This document shows positions 11,137-21,348 of a stretch of DNA of 64,000 nt, one piece after another. Below the pieces are notes generated by a model. That model had not been told where the DNA came from. It ran no database searches and worked only from the letters and a program-made list of their open reading frames with translations. Location of the stretch: the NCBI GenBank assembly GCA_963716235.1, contig CAVQTE010000023.1, positions 1-64,000 on the forward strand, given 5' to 3'. A program made the position numbers and the translations under genes. Origin of the DNA: Sva-07 sp963716235 (GTDB lineage: Bacteria; Actinomycetota; Acidimicrobiia; Acidimicrobiales; Ilumatobacteraceae). Position 1 is the stretch's first letter, and the number at the start of each line of letters is the position of its first letter.

Positions 11137-13149
11137 CTATCGTGAGTTCGCCTGGAGGCTCTTCACGGCTGCAACCAGGAATCGCACGTTCCCGAACAGG
11201 TAGCGCCGCCACAAGCGCTTCGGTTCGCTGACAAGCCGAAACAGCCATTCGAGTCCCAGTCGTCTCACCGGCTCAGGGGCACGACGACTCGTACCCGCCA
11301 GGAAATCGAACGCAGCGCCGACGGCCACGTACTTGTGAGGCCCAAGCTTCCGAAGCCGCTCCACCACCACATCCTGGCGCGGGGTACCAAGCCCAACCCA
11401 GACGACATCGGCGTCGACGGCCACCATCTGTTCGATGCTTGCCGTCAACTGATCGTCGGTGAGATCACCGAACGGTGGCGCCTCACTGCCCGCCACCAAC
11501 GCTCCGGGATACGACACCGAAATCGCGTTCAAGAGCTGGGCGAGCGTTTCCGGCGTGCTGCCGAAGAGATAATGGCGCGTCTGCTTTGGCACCCCGTCTG
11601 TGAGGGCTCGTGCGAACAGATCCGGGCCTGGCACTGGCCCCACCAGATGATCATGTCCCAGTCGGCGTCCCACCCAGGCCACGGGCCTCCCGTCGGGCAG
11701 GTTGAGGCTGCCCTCGTTCAACACCTCGCGATACGACGCGTCGCTGTCCGCGAGGGCAATCGTGTACGCGTTGCACAGGTGAACGCTCATTGGGCCGGCA
11801 CCGCAGAGGACTGCCGATACAGCCTCGGTCATGGACATTGCGTCGATTCGCACTCCGCCGACGACGAAGAAAGGAGCGTCCATTGCGTTCTTCGAAATCG
11901 AGGTCCGGGCCGCTGAGGAGTCAACAACTCGACGGTACGTGTTCTGAATTCGAGCCACCTTCAATGGCCAAGTCTGCGTCGCCGCGAACTCTCGACCGAC
12001 TGACCGGGCAACCTCATACCGCTCATGATCATCATGCAACGCCAGTATCGAGTCAGCGATCGCCTGGGGCAGATCCTCACTGACGACTGCCACTTTGACC
12101 CCAGCCTGCTCGGGAACGAAGTCGCCCGCACCGGACTGCCGAAGGCAGACAACGGGCAGCCCAAACGCCATGGCCTCGAGCAGCTGCGATCCGAAGGAAT
12201 CCCTGAGGGTGCAGAAAACGAAGAGATGGTGGGACTCGTAGGCGTTGGCAACCTCTCGCCACGGCACGTTCCCGCGCCAATCGACCCGATCGGAGATGCC
12301 GAGAGCGTCGAGCCGTCCAGGGAGCCGCTCGCCCAGCGGGCCATCACCCAGCACCGTGAGTCTCCAATCCAGTTCCGCCGGCAGCTTCGACACCGCGTCG
12401 AGGACGAGGTCCAAGCCCTTGCGCTCGAAGAGTCGTCCAACCCAGAGCAACTTGAGCGGCGGCGCACTCGGCACCGGCGGTGAGTGCTCGGGCGCGAAGT
12501 GCTCTGGTAGCCCCGAATCGAGAACCAGCTCGACGGAATGCGCTCCGGCTCGGCGCGCGAGCTGCGCCGTTTCAGCGTTCGCCGCCAGGACAATTGCCGC
12601 CGACCGCATCGTGCGCCTCGAGTCAGGATTGACACGCAACAGCAAGGAACTCATCAGCTGGCGAAGACGCTCCGTCTGCCAAGTCGCCTCGAAGTACGGC
12701 CGCGTGCTGGGTGCCGGAAATTGTCCCCCGCCAACAGGCCCGAAGACCAGCGGAACCCCCAGCCTGGCCAGACCCGATCCTTGCTGCGCGCTAGCCCAGG
12801 TGACATGGTGCGCGAGGTCGAACGGCTCGCCTGCATGAAGGTCTGCCGCCCTGCGCCCGGCTCGGCGTTGCCAGAGGATGTAGGTGGCGTACAGGTCAAT
12901 GAGGGCCCCCACCTTGGGAACCCGGCCGAGCAAGCCGAGTTGGGGCAGGTTGACATACTCGAACCGAAGATTCGCCACCGGGCGTTCAGCCAATTCACGG
13001 TCGATCTCGTCTCGCCAACGATCCGACGTCAGGCACACAACGTCGTTGCCGAACTCCGCGTTCACCTTCGCCCAGTTCCAACCGCAACTTGGCTCCGAGC
13101 CCCGGACGGGCGAACAGACAAATGCCGAGATCAGGATCCGATATGACAT
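11137..13149 (-). CDS. GT4-WecG/TagA/CpsF fusion glycosyltransferase
   Basis: A 670-residue protein joining two glycosyltransferase folds, with no frameshift. Residues 1-410 form a GT4 enzyme: GSEPSCGWNWAK at the N-terminus, LVFGPVGGGQFPAP, LKLLWVGRLFERKGLDLVLD, LTVLGDGPLGERLPG and DSFGSQLLEAMAFGLPVV. Residues 425-670 form a complete WecG/TagA/CpsF (GT26) domain: FFVVGGVRIDAMS, SLNLPDGRPVAWVGRRLG, GPDLFARAL, VWVGLGTPRQD, YVAVGAAFDFLAGTSRRAPE and GLEWLFRLVSEPKRLWRRYL. GT26 enzymes add the second sugar, often N-acetylmannosamine type, onto undecaprenyl-PP-linked GlcNAc. The fusion implies two successive early sugar additions by one chain. It is divergent from the phosphoglycosyl transferase at 13482. 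Confidence 0.9.
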   Translation of the reverse strand: MSYRILISAFVCSPVRGSEPSCGWNWAKVNAEFGNDVVCLTSDRWRDEIDRELAERPVANLRFEYVNLPQLGLLGRVPKVGALIDLYATYILWQRRAGRRAADLHAGEPFDLAHHVTWASAQQGSGLARLGVPLVFGPVGGGQFPAPSTRPYFEATWQTERLRQLMSSLLLRVNPDSRRTMRSAAIVLAANAETAQLARRAGAHSVELVLDSGLPEHFAPEHSPPVPSAPPLKLLWVGRLFERKGLDLVLDAVSKLPAELDWRLTVLGDGPLGERLPGRLDALGISDRVDWRGNVPWREVANAYESHHLFVFCTLRDSFGSQLLEAMAFGLPVVCLRQSGAGDFVPEQAGVKVAVVSEDLPQAIADSILALHDDHERYEVARSVGREFAATQTWPLKVARIQNTYRRVVDSSAARTSISKNAMDAPFFVVGGVRIDAMSMTEAVSAVLCGAGPMSVHLCNAYTIALADSDASYREVLNEGSLNLPDGRPVAWVGRRLGHDHLVGPVPGPDLFARALTDGVPKQTRHYLFGSTPETLAQLLNAISVSYPGALVAGSEAPPFGDLTDDQLTASIEQMVAVDADVVWVGLGTPRQDVVVERLRKLGPHKYVAVGAAFDFLAGTSRRAPEPVRRLGLEWLFRLVSEPKRLWRRYLFGNVRFLVAAVKSLQANSR

Positions 13150-13481
13150 GTCACGACCCCGCTCCGATAGCAGGCGAGCCTCATCGAAGAGGCGGGATGA
13201 ACTGCTGTCGTGCTGGTCGTCATCACGCTGAGCATCTTCTCAGATGGCACCCCTCAATGGCGGCAATGGGTTCCGTCCATCACCCTTTCGATCGCTGTAA
13301 CCGGCGTCACCACTGTGTCCCCTTGCTGAGACCGTCGGATCGACAGCACGGCCCGCTTCGATACCCCAGCCAGGCTGCACACCCTGAGCCGCCCCGGCTT
13401 GGTTGAAGGCTCTCGGCTGACCGTGACGGCAGTCCGACTCACACACGGGATGTAGCCGACTCGGGTTCACCTGTTCTTCAC
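13150..13481. promoter_or_regulatory. Divergent intergenic region
   Basis: A 332-base space between the start of the GT4-WecG fusion and the start of the phosphoglycosyl transferase. It must hold both promoters. No individual promoter element or operator could be assigned with confidence. Confidence 0.4.
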
Positions 13482-14264
13482 GTGCGGTCGCACGCAGAGA
13501 GCGGCGCCCCGCTACCGTCACACAGAGTGGCATCGACCCCCCGTCCCACGTCGTCGGCCAAGCGGCTGACCGATACCTGCGGCCCCGGCATCGCCCTGGT
13601 CGGGTCCACCTCGACCGACCTTCCACCGCCCCAACTCCACGCGGTGGCGACGGTCGGATCGTCCTGGTGCTGGTCACACGGCAAACGAACCCTCGACCTC
13701 GTCGTCGCCATCGCCACCCTGCCGATCACGGTCCCGCTCACCCTCGCGCTGAGCCTGGTGTCCGCTATCCGCTTCCGGTGCAACCCGTTCTTCGTTCAGC
13801 AACGCCGAGGCGTCGGGGAAGAACCGTTCCGCGTCGTCAAGATCCGCAGCCTGCCGAAGCACTTCCACGGGAACCGCGGCAAGCACGAACTCGACGACCA
13901 CGACTTCGAAGGCTGGTCGGGATTCCTTCGCAACTCGCACCTCGACGAACTCCCACAGGTGCTCAACATCATCGGCGGATCGATGAGCATCGTCGGCCCC
14001 CGACCGATGATCGACGAAGTCGTCGACACACTCGAACCCGCCGACCGACAGAAGCGGGCACTCGTCAAGCCCGGGCTCACCGGGCCATGGCAGATCTCCA
14101 CGATGGGTGCCGTCGCACTCCACGACCATCCCGAACTCGACAACCGCTACGTCGACAACGCCACACTCGCCGCCGACCTGCGCATCATCGCCATCACCGC
14201 CGCAACCGTGTTCGGTCGCAAGCCGATGGAACCCGACGAACTCGCCGCCAAGCTGCGCTGGTGA
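13482..14264 (+). CDS. Bacterial sugar transferase (undecaprenyl-phosphate PGT), copy 1
   Basis: Monotopic phosphoglycosyl transferase that starts lipid-linked glycan assembly by moving a sugar-1-phosphate onto undecaprenyl phosphate. The membrane hairpin segment LVVAIATLPITVPLTLALSLV follows the basic SHGKRTLD. The catalytic core has NPFFVQQRRGVGEEPFRVVK, SGFLRNSHLDELPQVLNI (conserved Asp-Glu pair) and GSMSIVGPRP, then VKPGLTGPWQIS. The GTG at 13482 gives a long polar N-terminus; a GTG at 13527 is also possible. A paralogue with the same ending, LAAKLRW versus LSKRLGW, lies at 20364-21083. Confidence 0.9.
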   Translation: MRSHAESGAPLPSHRVASTPRPTSSAKRLTDTCGPGIALVGSTSTDLPPPQLHAVATVGSSWCWSHGKRTLDLVVAIATLPITVPLTLALSLVSAIRFRCNPFFVQQRRGVGEEPFRVVKIRSLPKHFHGNRGKHELDDHDFEGWSGFLRNSHLDELPQVLNIIGGSMSIVGPRPMIDEVVDTLEPADRQKRALVKPGLTGPWQISTMGAVALHDHPELDNRYVDNATLAADLRIIAITAATVFGRKPMEPDELAAKLRW

Positions 14265-14354
14265 GTGCACTCAGCGAATCACGGCGACTCCACCATCGCC
14301 GACTGAACGCGCCGCCACAGCCACTCGCCCGCCGAGACGTACGCCCGTCACACT

Positions 14355-14765
14355 GCACCGACGAAGCTGCACGAGGGCTGGCGAACCTGCGGGTGCTCCC
14401 CTTCCAACCATTCGAATCACTCCCCGAGGTGCTCGCATCCGGCGACGTCCTCGTCGCCCTGCTCACCAACGACGCCGCCGGCCACCCGTGCCCTCCAAGA
14501 TCCTCAGCTACCTGTGCGCCGGACGGCCGATCCTCGCCTCAATCCCCGCCGACAACGCCGCCGCCCGCATGATCACCGAACGAGCCGACGCCGGCCTGAT
14601 CGTCGAACCCGGCGACACCGACGCATTCGTCGCCGCCGCCCAATCACTCCTTGCCGACGGGCCGCTGCGCGACCGGATGGCGCCGCCGGCCGACAGTTCG
14701 CCGAAGCCACCTCTCGAGCGACCGCATCGCCGAACAGCTCCTCACGATCGCCACTCGCTGAACTC
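14355..14765 (+). pseudogene. 5'-truncated GT4 C-terminal fragment, copy 1
   Basis: A remnant of the GT4 gene found at 19046-19939. It begins abruptly around ARGLANLRVLPFQPFESLP and reads on through ASGDVLVALLTNDAA. It keeps the segment VPSKILSYLCAGRPILASIP, which is missing from the other copy, then ARMITERADAGLIVEPGD. Two frameshifts are present, near 14480 and 14690. No N-terminal domain exists upstream, where the sugar transferase gene ends at 14264. Confidence 0.75.
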
Positions 14766-14786
14766 GCCCGCCAGCAGCCGCTCGCC

Positions 14787-14850
14787 ACATTCAACGACTT
14801 CGTCACCGTGATGGTCAACGTCGGCCTCGCCAATGCGGGCGGCGCTCGCC
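14787..14850 (+). pseudogene. Remnant of a gmd (GDP-mannose 4,6-dehydratase) 3' end
   Basis: About 21 codons, ATFNDFVTVMVNVGLANAGG, align with the tail of the gmd remnant at 20115-20285 (TSFNELVTMMIDADLAAGAA). Both follow a GT4 3' end, so this is the matching part of a duplicated GT4-gmd segment. It is too short to be functional. Confidence 0.5.
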
Positions 14851-14882
14851 GAGGCAAGACGACGGTTGTTGGGAGCAAGCGA

Positions 14883-16425
14883 TTAACTGATCAGGTTGTA
14901 GTCGGCCTGGATGACCGCGCCACCAGCGCTCTCGAAATACTCGACCACGATCGTGTGCGAACCCGCCGTCAACGTCCGAGTCCCCGTCCACGTCGTCGCA
15001 CCCTGGTTCACCCACTTGTCGATCACCGGCGTGCCATCCACCAACACCCGCACACCATCATCCGACCGCAGTCGAGAACTCATAGGTCCCCGCCGCCAAC
15101 GTCACCGTCTTGGAGAACCGACCCGAGAACGTATCCACCCCAACCGACGGCGCCGCCACCGGACCACCAGACCCGAAATTCAAGTCGATCGACGACACAC
15201 ACTGCGTCCCCGCAACCGGACCCGCCAACGCCGTGCCATCAAACCACTCCACCGACCACTCCGACACCGCACACCCAAACAACCCATACGACGCCTGGAT
15301 GACCGCGCCACCAGCGCTCTCGAAATACTCGACCACGATCGTGTGCGAACCCGCCGCCAACGTCCCGAGTCCCCGTCCACGTCGTCGCACCCTGGTTCAC
15401 CCACTTGTCGATCACCGGCGTGCCATCCACCAACACCCGCACACCATCATCCGACCTCGTCGAGAACTCATAGGTCCCCGCCGCCAACGACACCGTCTTG
15501 GAGAACCGACCCGAGAACGTATCCACCCCAACCGACGGCGCCGCCACCGGACCACCAGACCCGAAATTCAAGTCGATCGACGACACACACTGCGTCCCCG
15601 CAACCGGACCCGCCAACGCCGTCCCATCAAACCACTCCACCGACCACTCCGACACCGCACACCCAAACAACCCATACGACGCCTGGATGACCGCGCCACC
15701 AGCGCTCTCGAAATACTCGACCACGATCGTGTGCGAACCCGCCGCCAACGTCCGAGTCCCCGTCCACGTCGTCGCAGCCTGGTTCACCCACTTGTCGATC
15801 ACCGGCGTGCCATCCACCAACACCCGCACACCATCATCCGACCGCGTCGAGAACTGATAGGTCCCCGCCGCCAACGACACCGTCTTGGAGAACCGACCCG
15901 AGAACGTATCCACCCCAACCGACGGCGCCACCACCGGACCACCAGACCCGAAATTCAAGTCGATCGACGACACACACTGCGTACCCGCAACCGGACCCGC
16001 CAACGCCGTCCCATCAAACCACTCCACCGACCACTCGACACCGCACACCCAAACAACCCATACGACGCCTGAACAACCGCACCACCAGCGTTCTCGAAAT
16101 ACTCGACCACGATCGTGTGCGAACCCGCCGCCAACATCCGAGTCCCCGTCCACGTCGTCGCACCCTGGTTCACCCACTTGTCGATCACCGGCGTGCCATC
16201 CACCAACACCCGCACACCATCATCCGACCGCGTCGAGAACTCATACGTCCCCGCCGCCAACGACACCGTCTTGGAGAACCGACCCGAGAACGTGTCCACC
16301 CCCACCCGGCGCCGCCCCGGACCACCAGACCCGAAACTCAAGTCGATCGACGACACACACTGCGAACCCGCAACCGGACCCGCCAACGCCGTGCCATCAA
16401 ACCACTCCACCGACCACTGACTTGG
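14883..16425 (-). repeat. Four tandem PA14-type repeats of about 129 codons
   Basis: The same motif GTPVIDKWVNQ, in a PA14-like unit starting WSVEWFDGTALAGPVAG, recurs four times. The matching base position occurs at 16193, 15807, 15420 and 15031, giving periods of 386, 387 and 389 bases. The nucleotide copies are nearly identical over long stretches, which implies recent duplication or gene conversion. The unequal periods reflect single-base indels that break the frame. Confidence 0.9.
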
Positions 16426-19013
16426 CGAACACGCCACCGTGATGAAACCAGTCTTGGTCTCCACATCGGACCCACCCGCATTCGTGGCCGTCAACGACAC
16501 CGCGAACGTTCCCGGCGTGCCATAGGTGACCACCGGATTCTGTGACGTCGACGACGACGGCGTCCCACCCGTGAACGTCCACAACCACCCAGTCGGCGAA
16601 TTCGACGACAAATCCGTGAACGACACACTCCCACCAGCCGTCACCGACACCACATCAGCCGAAAACTCCGCCACCGGCACCGACGGCAACGTCGACCCAC
16701 ACACCGGCGACGAGAAACCCGACGGACCACCAGCATTCGACGCCTGCACCCGGAAGCAATACTCCGTCCCGCCGACAAACCCGTCACGGGCACACTCACC
16801 GTGTCCGCCGCAAACGGCGAACCCGCAACCGGCGCGAACGGACCACCCGACGGACCCAACCTCCAACACATACGACGACTCACCCACCACATCGGTCCAC
16901 GACACCTGCAACTCGTCGACGACGCCACACCAACCGCCAAACCAGACGGCACAGGCAACGGCCCGACGCCAGAGAGCGTCAACAGGTAGGTTTCGACGGC
17001 CGCTTGCTCGGTGGGCGTCAGTTCTCGGTTGTAGACCAGCACTTCGGAGATGTCGCCTTCGAAGATGCCTTCGGGCCAGTAGCTCTTACCAATGAAGTTC
17101 GTGGCACGAGTGGTGACGGGTGGCACGAACACGTTGCCACTGCCCACCGTCTCGCCGTTCGCCCTGACAGTGGCTCCGACGGACTGATCGACGATGCCCC
17201 CGCTCTGGACGGCGGACATCACGACCGTCTCGCCCACCGTCAACGCATCCGCAGTGTTGAAGAAGCCGAAGGCCCCGTTCGTCGCCGTCGTGAAGTACTG
17301 CAACCCGGGAGTGTTACCGGCACGGCCGAGGACGATGTTCTGTGCGCCGGCCCCATTGCCCAGGCTCAGGAACTTGAACCCCGACTGGAGCGCCGCCGGG
17401 CGGGCCACCACGAAAATCGAACCACCGGCAGTGAAGTCGTCGAAGCCGGCCTCGATGTCGAGGTAGTCGTCCACGCCGTCGAATCGGACAGCTGGCTCAC
17501 CGTTGATGCCATCGGCGACGAACGTCGGTGCGAACCCGGGCGCTGACGCATCGACGGCCGGTCCGCCGGTGACGTTCCGCCACTCTGGCACGGCATCGCC
17601 ATCGGCAAGGTCGACGGCGAGGTCACGCGCGCTCAAGCCGAGCACGAGCCCGTCCGACGGCAGCCCCGCAAACGGGCTCGAACGTGGAACGGCGCGCACA
17701 GGTACCGACAGCCCACCCTCGACGCCGGCCACCACGACCGAGGCCGAGTAGTAGTAGGTGGTCCCGTTGATGACATCGGTGTCGGCGTAGGACGGATCGG
17801 TCACGGACCCCAGCAGGCTCGGGGCTCCGCCAGGGCTCGCGGTGCGATACAGGTTGTATGAGTCGGCGGTAGCGATGCCGGCCCAGGTGAGCTCGACTCG
17901 GCCGTCGCTGGGGAACGCGTCGAGTACCGGCGGCGGGGCTTGTGGCGCTGCACACAGTGGGGTGGTGTAACCGGATGGGCCAGCCGCGTTGGTGGCTTGT
18001 AGCTGGTAGCAGTATTGGATGCCGGTGGTCAGTCCGGTGGCGGCGTAGCTAGTCGTGTTGGCCGGTAGCGGTGATTGCGGAACCGGGACGAACCCGCCGC
18101 CGTTCTCGCTGACCTCGAGCTGATAGTTGCTCTCACCGGCGACGTCATCCCACGACACCGCCAGACCGGTGTCGGACACCACGCTCACGGCCAGCCCTGC
18201 CGGCACCGCCGGTGCCGGCACGATCGGTGCCGCACTGAACGAGAAGTAATCGATCTGAGCGTCAAATCCCGCGAAGCCGAGCGGCTGATTCCCGGCGAAC
18301 ACGCCAACGTGCTGGATCGCGCCGATGTTCGCTCCCCCGGTCTCCAGCACACCATTGGTCAGCGCAGTCCACGCGACTCCGTCGAGCGACCACTCGAACG
18401 TCCAGACACGACTCAAAGGATTTGCGTCATCGTCCACCGTGACCCGCAGATACCACGGGCCAGTCTGGGGTACCGACAGACCCGTCGAGGCGCCCGCCAC
18501 CGTTGCCTTGAACTGGGTCCCACCCGTGTTCACGAACCGCTCGGCGTACGCGTACACCTGCTTCGGCAAGGTGTAGCCCGGATTCGTCGAATACAGCATG
18601 AACTGCATGAACGTTCCGGGCGACGTCTCGAACGACAACCCGACCTGCTCATCACCCAACAACGACGAATCGATCTTGATCTGATACGTCCCGCCGCCCA
18701 GGTACGGCCGCTGCACCTCCGCCTGACGCAGCCACCACTGATTGTGCTCGGCCCCCGCCGGGAACGACAACGACAGATGATCGCCAGTGGGAGCGATCGT
18801 CGCATGATTGGCCGTGTCCGCCGGGAACTGATCCGCGTACCCATCACGGATCGTCCAGCCCGCGTCGAGCGCACCGGTGAAGTCGTCGAAGTAATCCCCT
18901 GGCGCCGCCTCGAGCGGCGCCGCGGCGAATGCCAGGCCTGCCGTCGCGATTGCGACCGCGGCAATGAGCCAAGCGAACCATTCCCTCCGCTTCGAGAACT
19001 TCATACCATCCAC
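14883..19013 (-). CDS. Secreted multidomain surface protein with FN3, LamG, PKD and four PA14 repeats
   Basis: About 1,370 residues if frameshifts near 16900, 16800, 16050, 15400 and 15070 are bridged. M4 (19004) starts a signal peptide: KFSKRREWFAWLIAAVAIATAGLA, then an A-x-A cleavage site. Domains in order: a concanavalin-like domain (residues 40-255, DYFDDFTGALDAGWTIRDGY), FN3 domains (from about 265 and 360), a second LamG-like domain (455-670, GEPAVRFDGVDDYLDIEAGF), another FN3, a PKD domain (FTDLSSNSPTGWLWTFTGG) and four PA14-like units. No sortase motif or C-terminal anchor is seen; it ends AVIQADYNLIS. PA14 and LamG folds commonly bind glycans, so a cell-surface or matrix-binding role is inferred. 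The gene sits between two decayed copies of GT4-gmd DNA. Confidence 0.8.
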
Positions 19014-19045
19014 ATCTTCAAACTTGTCGCCGTCTCGAAGCTCCG

Positions 19046-19939
19046 GTGATATCGGAACAGATGAACAATCTTCAAACCGGGTGCGAATCTACACGGTCGA
19101 GACCGGACCGCAGCTCCGTGGTTCCTGAGGAACCCCGGGATCGTGGAGGCTCCAATCCTCCCACTGCTGTCGCTCGCCCAACCATTGCTCACCGGACGGC
19201 TCACGGGCGCACACCGGATCATCTGGCTCCAAGACGTCCAATCCGGGCTCGTCGCCGGCGTTGCCGGCCACGGCATCGCCGCCCGCCCGCCCGCTGGGTC
19301 GAAGGCTTCCTGCTGCGCCGAGCCGACACCGTCATCGCCATCTCCGACGAACTCGCCACCACCGCCCAAGACTTCGGCGTCCGACCCGAACGCATCCACG
19401 TCATCGAGAACTGGGCACCCATCGACGAGGTTCCCCTCCACCCCCGCGACAACCCGTGGAGCCGGGCGCACGGCCTCGGCGACCGCCCCCGCCTGCTCTA
19501 CAGCGGCACCCTCGCCCGCAAACACACACCCGAAGCACTCGCCGAACTCGCCGCCGCCTCACCCGACACCGACGTCATCGTCGTCAGCGAAGGCGTCGGC
19601 GCCGACTGGCTGACCACCGAAAGCACCACACGAGGACTGACCAACCTGCGGGTCCTCCCCTTCCAACCCTTCGAGTCACTCCCCGAAGTGCTCGCATCCG
19701 GCGACATCCTCGTCGCCCTGCTCACCAACGACGCCGCCGCCCGCATGATCACCGAACGAGCCGGCGCCGGCCTGATCGTCGAACCCGGCGACATCCACGC
19801 ATTCGTCGCCGCTGCCCAATCACTCCTCGCCGACGCCTCGCTGCGCGCCCGGATGGGCGCCACCGGCCGACAGTTCGCCGAAGCCACCTTCTCGCGCGAC
19901 CGCATCGCCGAACAGCTCCTCACGATCACGAACCGCTGA
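19046..19939 (+). pseudogene. 5'-truncated GT4 glycosyltransferase, copy 2
   Basis: Recognisable protein starts near 19090 with RVRIYTVETGPQLRG in one frame, continues with APILPLLSLAQPLLTGRL and HRIIWLQDVQSGLVAGV, then shifts near 19290 to ARWVEGFLLRRADTVIAIS and ERIHVIENWAPIDEVPL. The WcaI-like N-terminal domain lacks about its first 60 residues. In the C-terminal domain NDAAARMITERAG joins directly, so about 28 codons including the PSKxLSYLCAGRP segment are absent compared with copy 1. That segment helps form the donor site, so the product is probably inactive. The 5' end abuts the start region of the divergent surface-protein gene. Confidence 0.75.
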
Positions 19940-19974
19940 CGACGCCACATTTCGCATCGGCGGCCCTGCCGATT

Positions 19975-20017
19975 CTTTGCGGAATGGGTCTCAACAGTTG
20001 CGACACATTCCGCAAAG
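19975..20017. repeat. Intergenic hairpin, family A copy 1
   Basis: Perfect 11-bp inverted repeat CTTTGCGGAAT (19975-19985) and ATTCCGCAAAG (20007-20017) with a 21-base loop. The same design recurs at 39824-39872 and 40054-40100 with paired base changes. Confidence 0.8.
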
Positions 20018-20114
20018 TCGGGGCTCGGAGCTGGCGTTCCAAGAAATTTCCGGACTTTCTCTCGGAACGGGTGCAACTCAGTGACACCCGCTTCGTTGTG
20101 CGAAAGACATCACC

Positions 20115-20285
20115 ATCTGGTGCGTCGTCGTCGACGAACGCTTCTTCCGGCCGGCCGAAGTCGACTACCTCCTCGGCGACGCCACCAAAGCCCGCAACCT
20201 GTTGGATTGGGTACCGACCACCTCGTTCAACGAACTCGTGACGATGATGATCGACGCCGATCTCGCTGCTGGCGCCGCTCGCTAG
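20115..20285 (+). pseudogene. 3' remnant of gmd (GDP-mannose 4,6-dehydratase)
   Basis: The frame reads DERFFRPAEVDYLLGDATKA, then RNLLDWVPTTSFNELVTMM and a stop at 20283-20285. FRPxEVxxLLGDxxKAxxxLxW is the hallmark C-terminus of GDP-mannose 4,6-dehydratase, which makes GDP-4-keto-6-deoxymannose. Only the last 56 or so residues remain; the Rossmann fold and catalytic YxxxK are gone. It lies between the truncated GT4 copy and the second sugar transferase. Confidence 0.8.
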
Positions 20286-20363
20286 CGATTCCACGGTTAC
20301 GAACAAGTGAATTGACGCCGCCGTCCCGTTCGGGCCGCGGGTCTGCCAGTACTCTCCAGGTAG

Positions 20364-21083
20364 GTGACGAGTACCCCCATCCCCCTCGACGCGAGCGAAC
20401 TTCCCGAAGCAATCGGGTTCAGTTCAGCGCACGTCGACCACGATCGGGCGAGGCTGTCCATCGTTGCGCCGGCGCCGGCATCGTGGTGCTGGTCACGTGG
20501 CAAGCGAGCCTTCGACCTCACGGTGGGTGTCGCCTCGCTGCTGATCGTCGTGCCGCTGATCGTCGTGCTCGGTGCGGTCTCGATGATCGTGTACCGGGCG
20601 AACCCGCTCTTCCGACAGCAGCGGCGCGGGGCACACGAAGAACACTTCACCGTGGTCAAGATCCGCAGCCTGCCGAAATCCTTCCCCGAGCGACACGGCA
20701 AGCACCACATCCATCACCACGAGTTCACCCGATGGAGCCGGCTGCTTCGCAACTCACACCTCGACGAACTCCCGCAGATCTTCAACATCATCGGCGGATC
20801 GATGACCTTCGTCGGCCCACGCCCGATGATCGATGAAGTCGTCGAAGAACTCGAACCCGACGACCGCACGATTCGCGCGATGGTCAAGCCCGGCCTCACC
20901 GGGCCCTGGCAGATCTCCACCATGGGATCAGAGCCGCTTCACGACCACCCGGAACTCGACAATCAGTACGTTCGCTCTGCCAGCCTCGCACGTGACGTGA
21001 AGATCATGTGGATGACGATCGCAACCTCCACGGGCCGCCCCGCCCTCGACCCTGACGAGTTGTCGAAGCGCCTCGGTTGGTGA
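20364..21083 (+). CDS. Bacterial sugar transferase (undecaprenyl-phosphate PGT), copy 2
   Basis: A 239-residue monotopic phosphoglycosyl transferase, intact. The membrane segment is LTVGVASLLIVVPLIVVLGA after RGKRAFD. The core has NPLFRQQRRGAHEEHFTVVK, RLLRNSHLDELPQIFNI, GSMTFVGPRP and VKPGLTGPWQISTMG. It starts at a GTG with a polar 45-residue leader, as copy 1 does. Compared with copy 1 at 13482, the catalytic region is nearly the same while the leader differs. Two initiating transferases in one locus could start different glycans or be redundant after duplication. Confidence 0.9.
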   Translation: MTSTPIPLDASELPEAIGFSSAHVDHDRARLSIVAPAPASWCWSRGKRAFDLTVGVASLLIVVPLIVVLGAVSMIVYRANPLFRQQRRGAHEEHFTVVKIRSLPKSFPERHGKHHIHHHEFTRWSRLLRNSHLDELPQIFNIIGGSMTFVGPRPMIDEVVEELEPDDRTIRAMVKPGLTGPWQISTMGSEPLHDHPELDNQYVRSASLARDVKIMWMTIATSTGRPALDPDELSKRLGW

Positions 21084-21084
21084 A

Positions 21085-21345
21085 CCGGCGAGACGCAACA
21101 AGCACGCCGCAGCCACGAACCACAACACGGTGTGGACGTCGGCGTTGGCGGAATTCGATCGGGCCACCCTCCCGGGCCGACCAAATCGATGCCGTCAGCT
21201 CGTGCTCGAGCGACGAGCTGGTCCCGGAATCCGGAACGTATCCCGCACTGATGCCCACGGTCGGCGCCGGTGACCAATGGCTATGTCTATCCCGCTGGGA
21301 CGCGCGTGTGACCGTGACCTCGTCTTCACGCGCGGATGACGGCGT
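21085..21345 (-). pseudogene. VanZ-family gene remnant
   Basis: On the minus strand ARSNSANADVHTVLWFVAA matches the VanZ-like protein at 25753-26288 (RARSNSSNADVHTVLWFVAA). Right after this the sequence jumps to DNA matching the 3' end of that gene (ACCGGCGAGACGC near 21084 and near 25857). An internal segment of roughly 200 bases is therefore missing. No complete product is possible. Confidence 0.6.
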
Positions 21346-21348
21346 CCT

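Noticed and set aside
14900..16420. CRISPR-like or direct-repeat array
   Set aside because: The period is about 387 bases and the units encode a continuous PA14-like protein; there are no short repeats with unique spacers.
14911..16545. Long plus-strand reading frames rich in Arg, Pro and Thr over the PA14 repeats
   Set aside because: They are antisense of high-GC coding repeats and lack any domain pattern.
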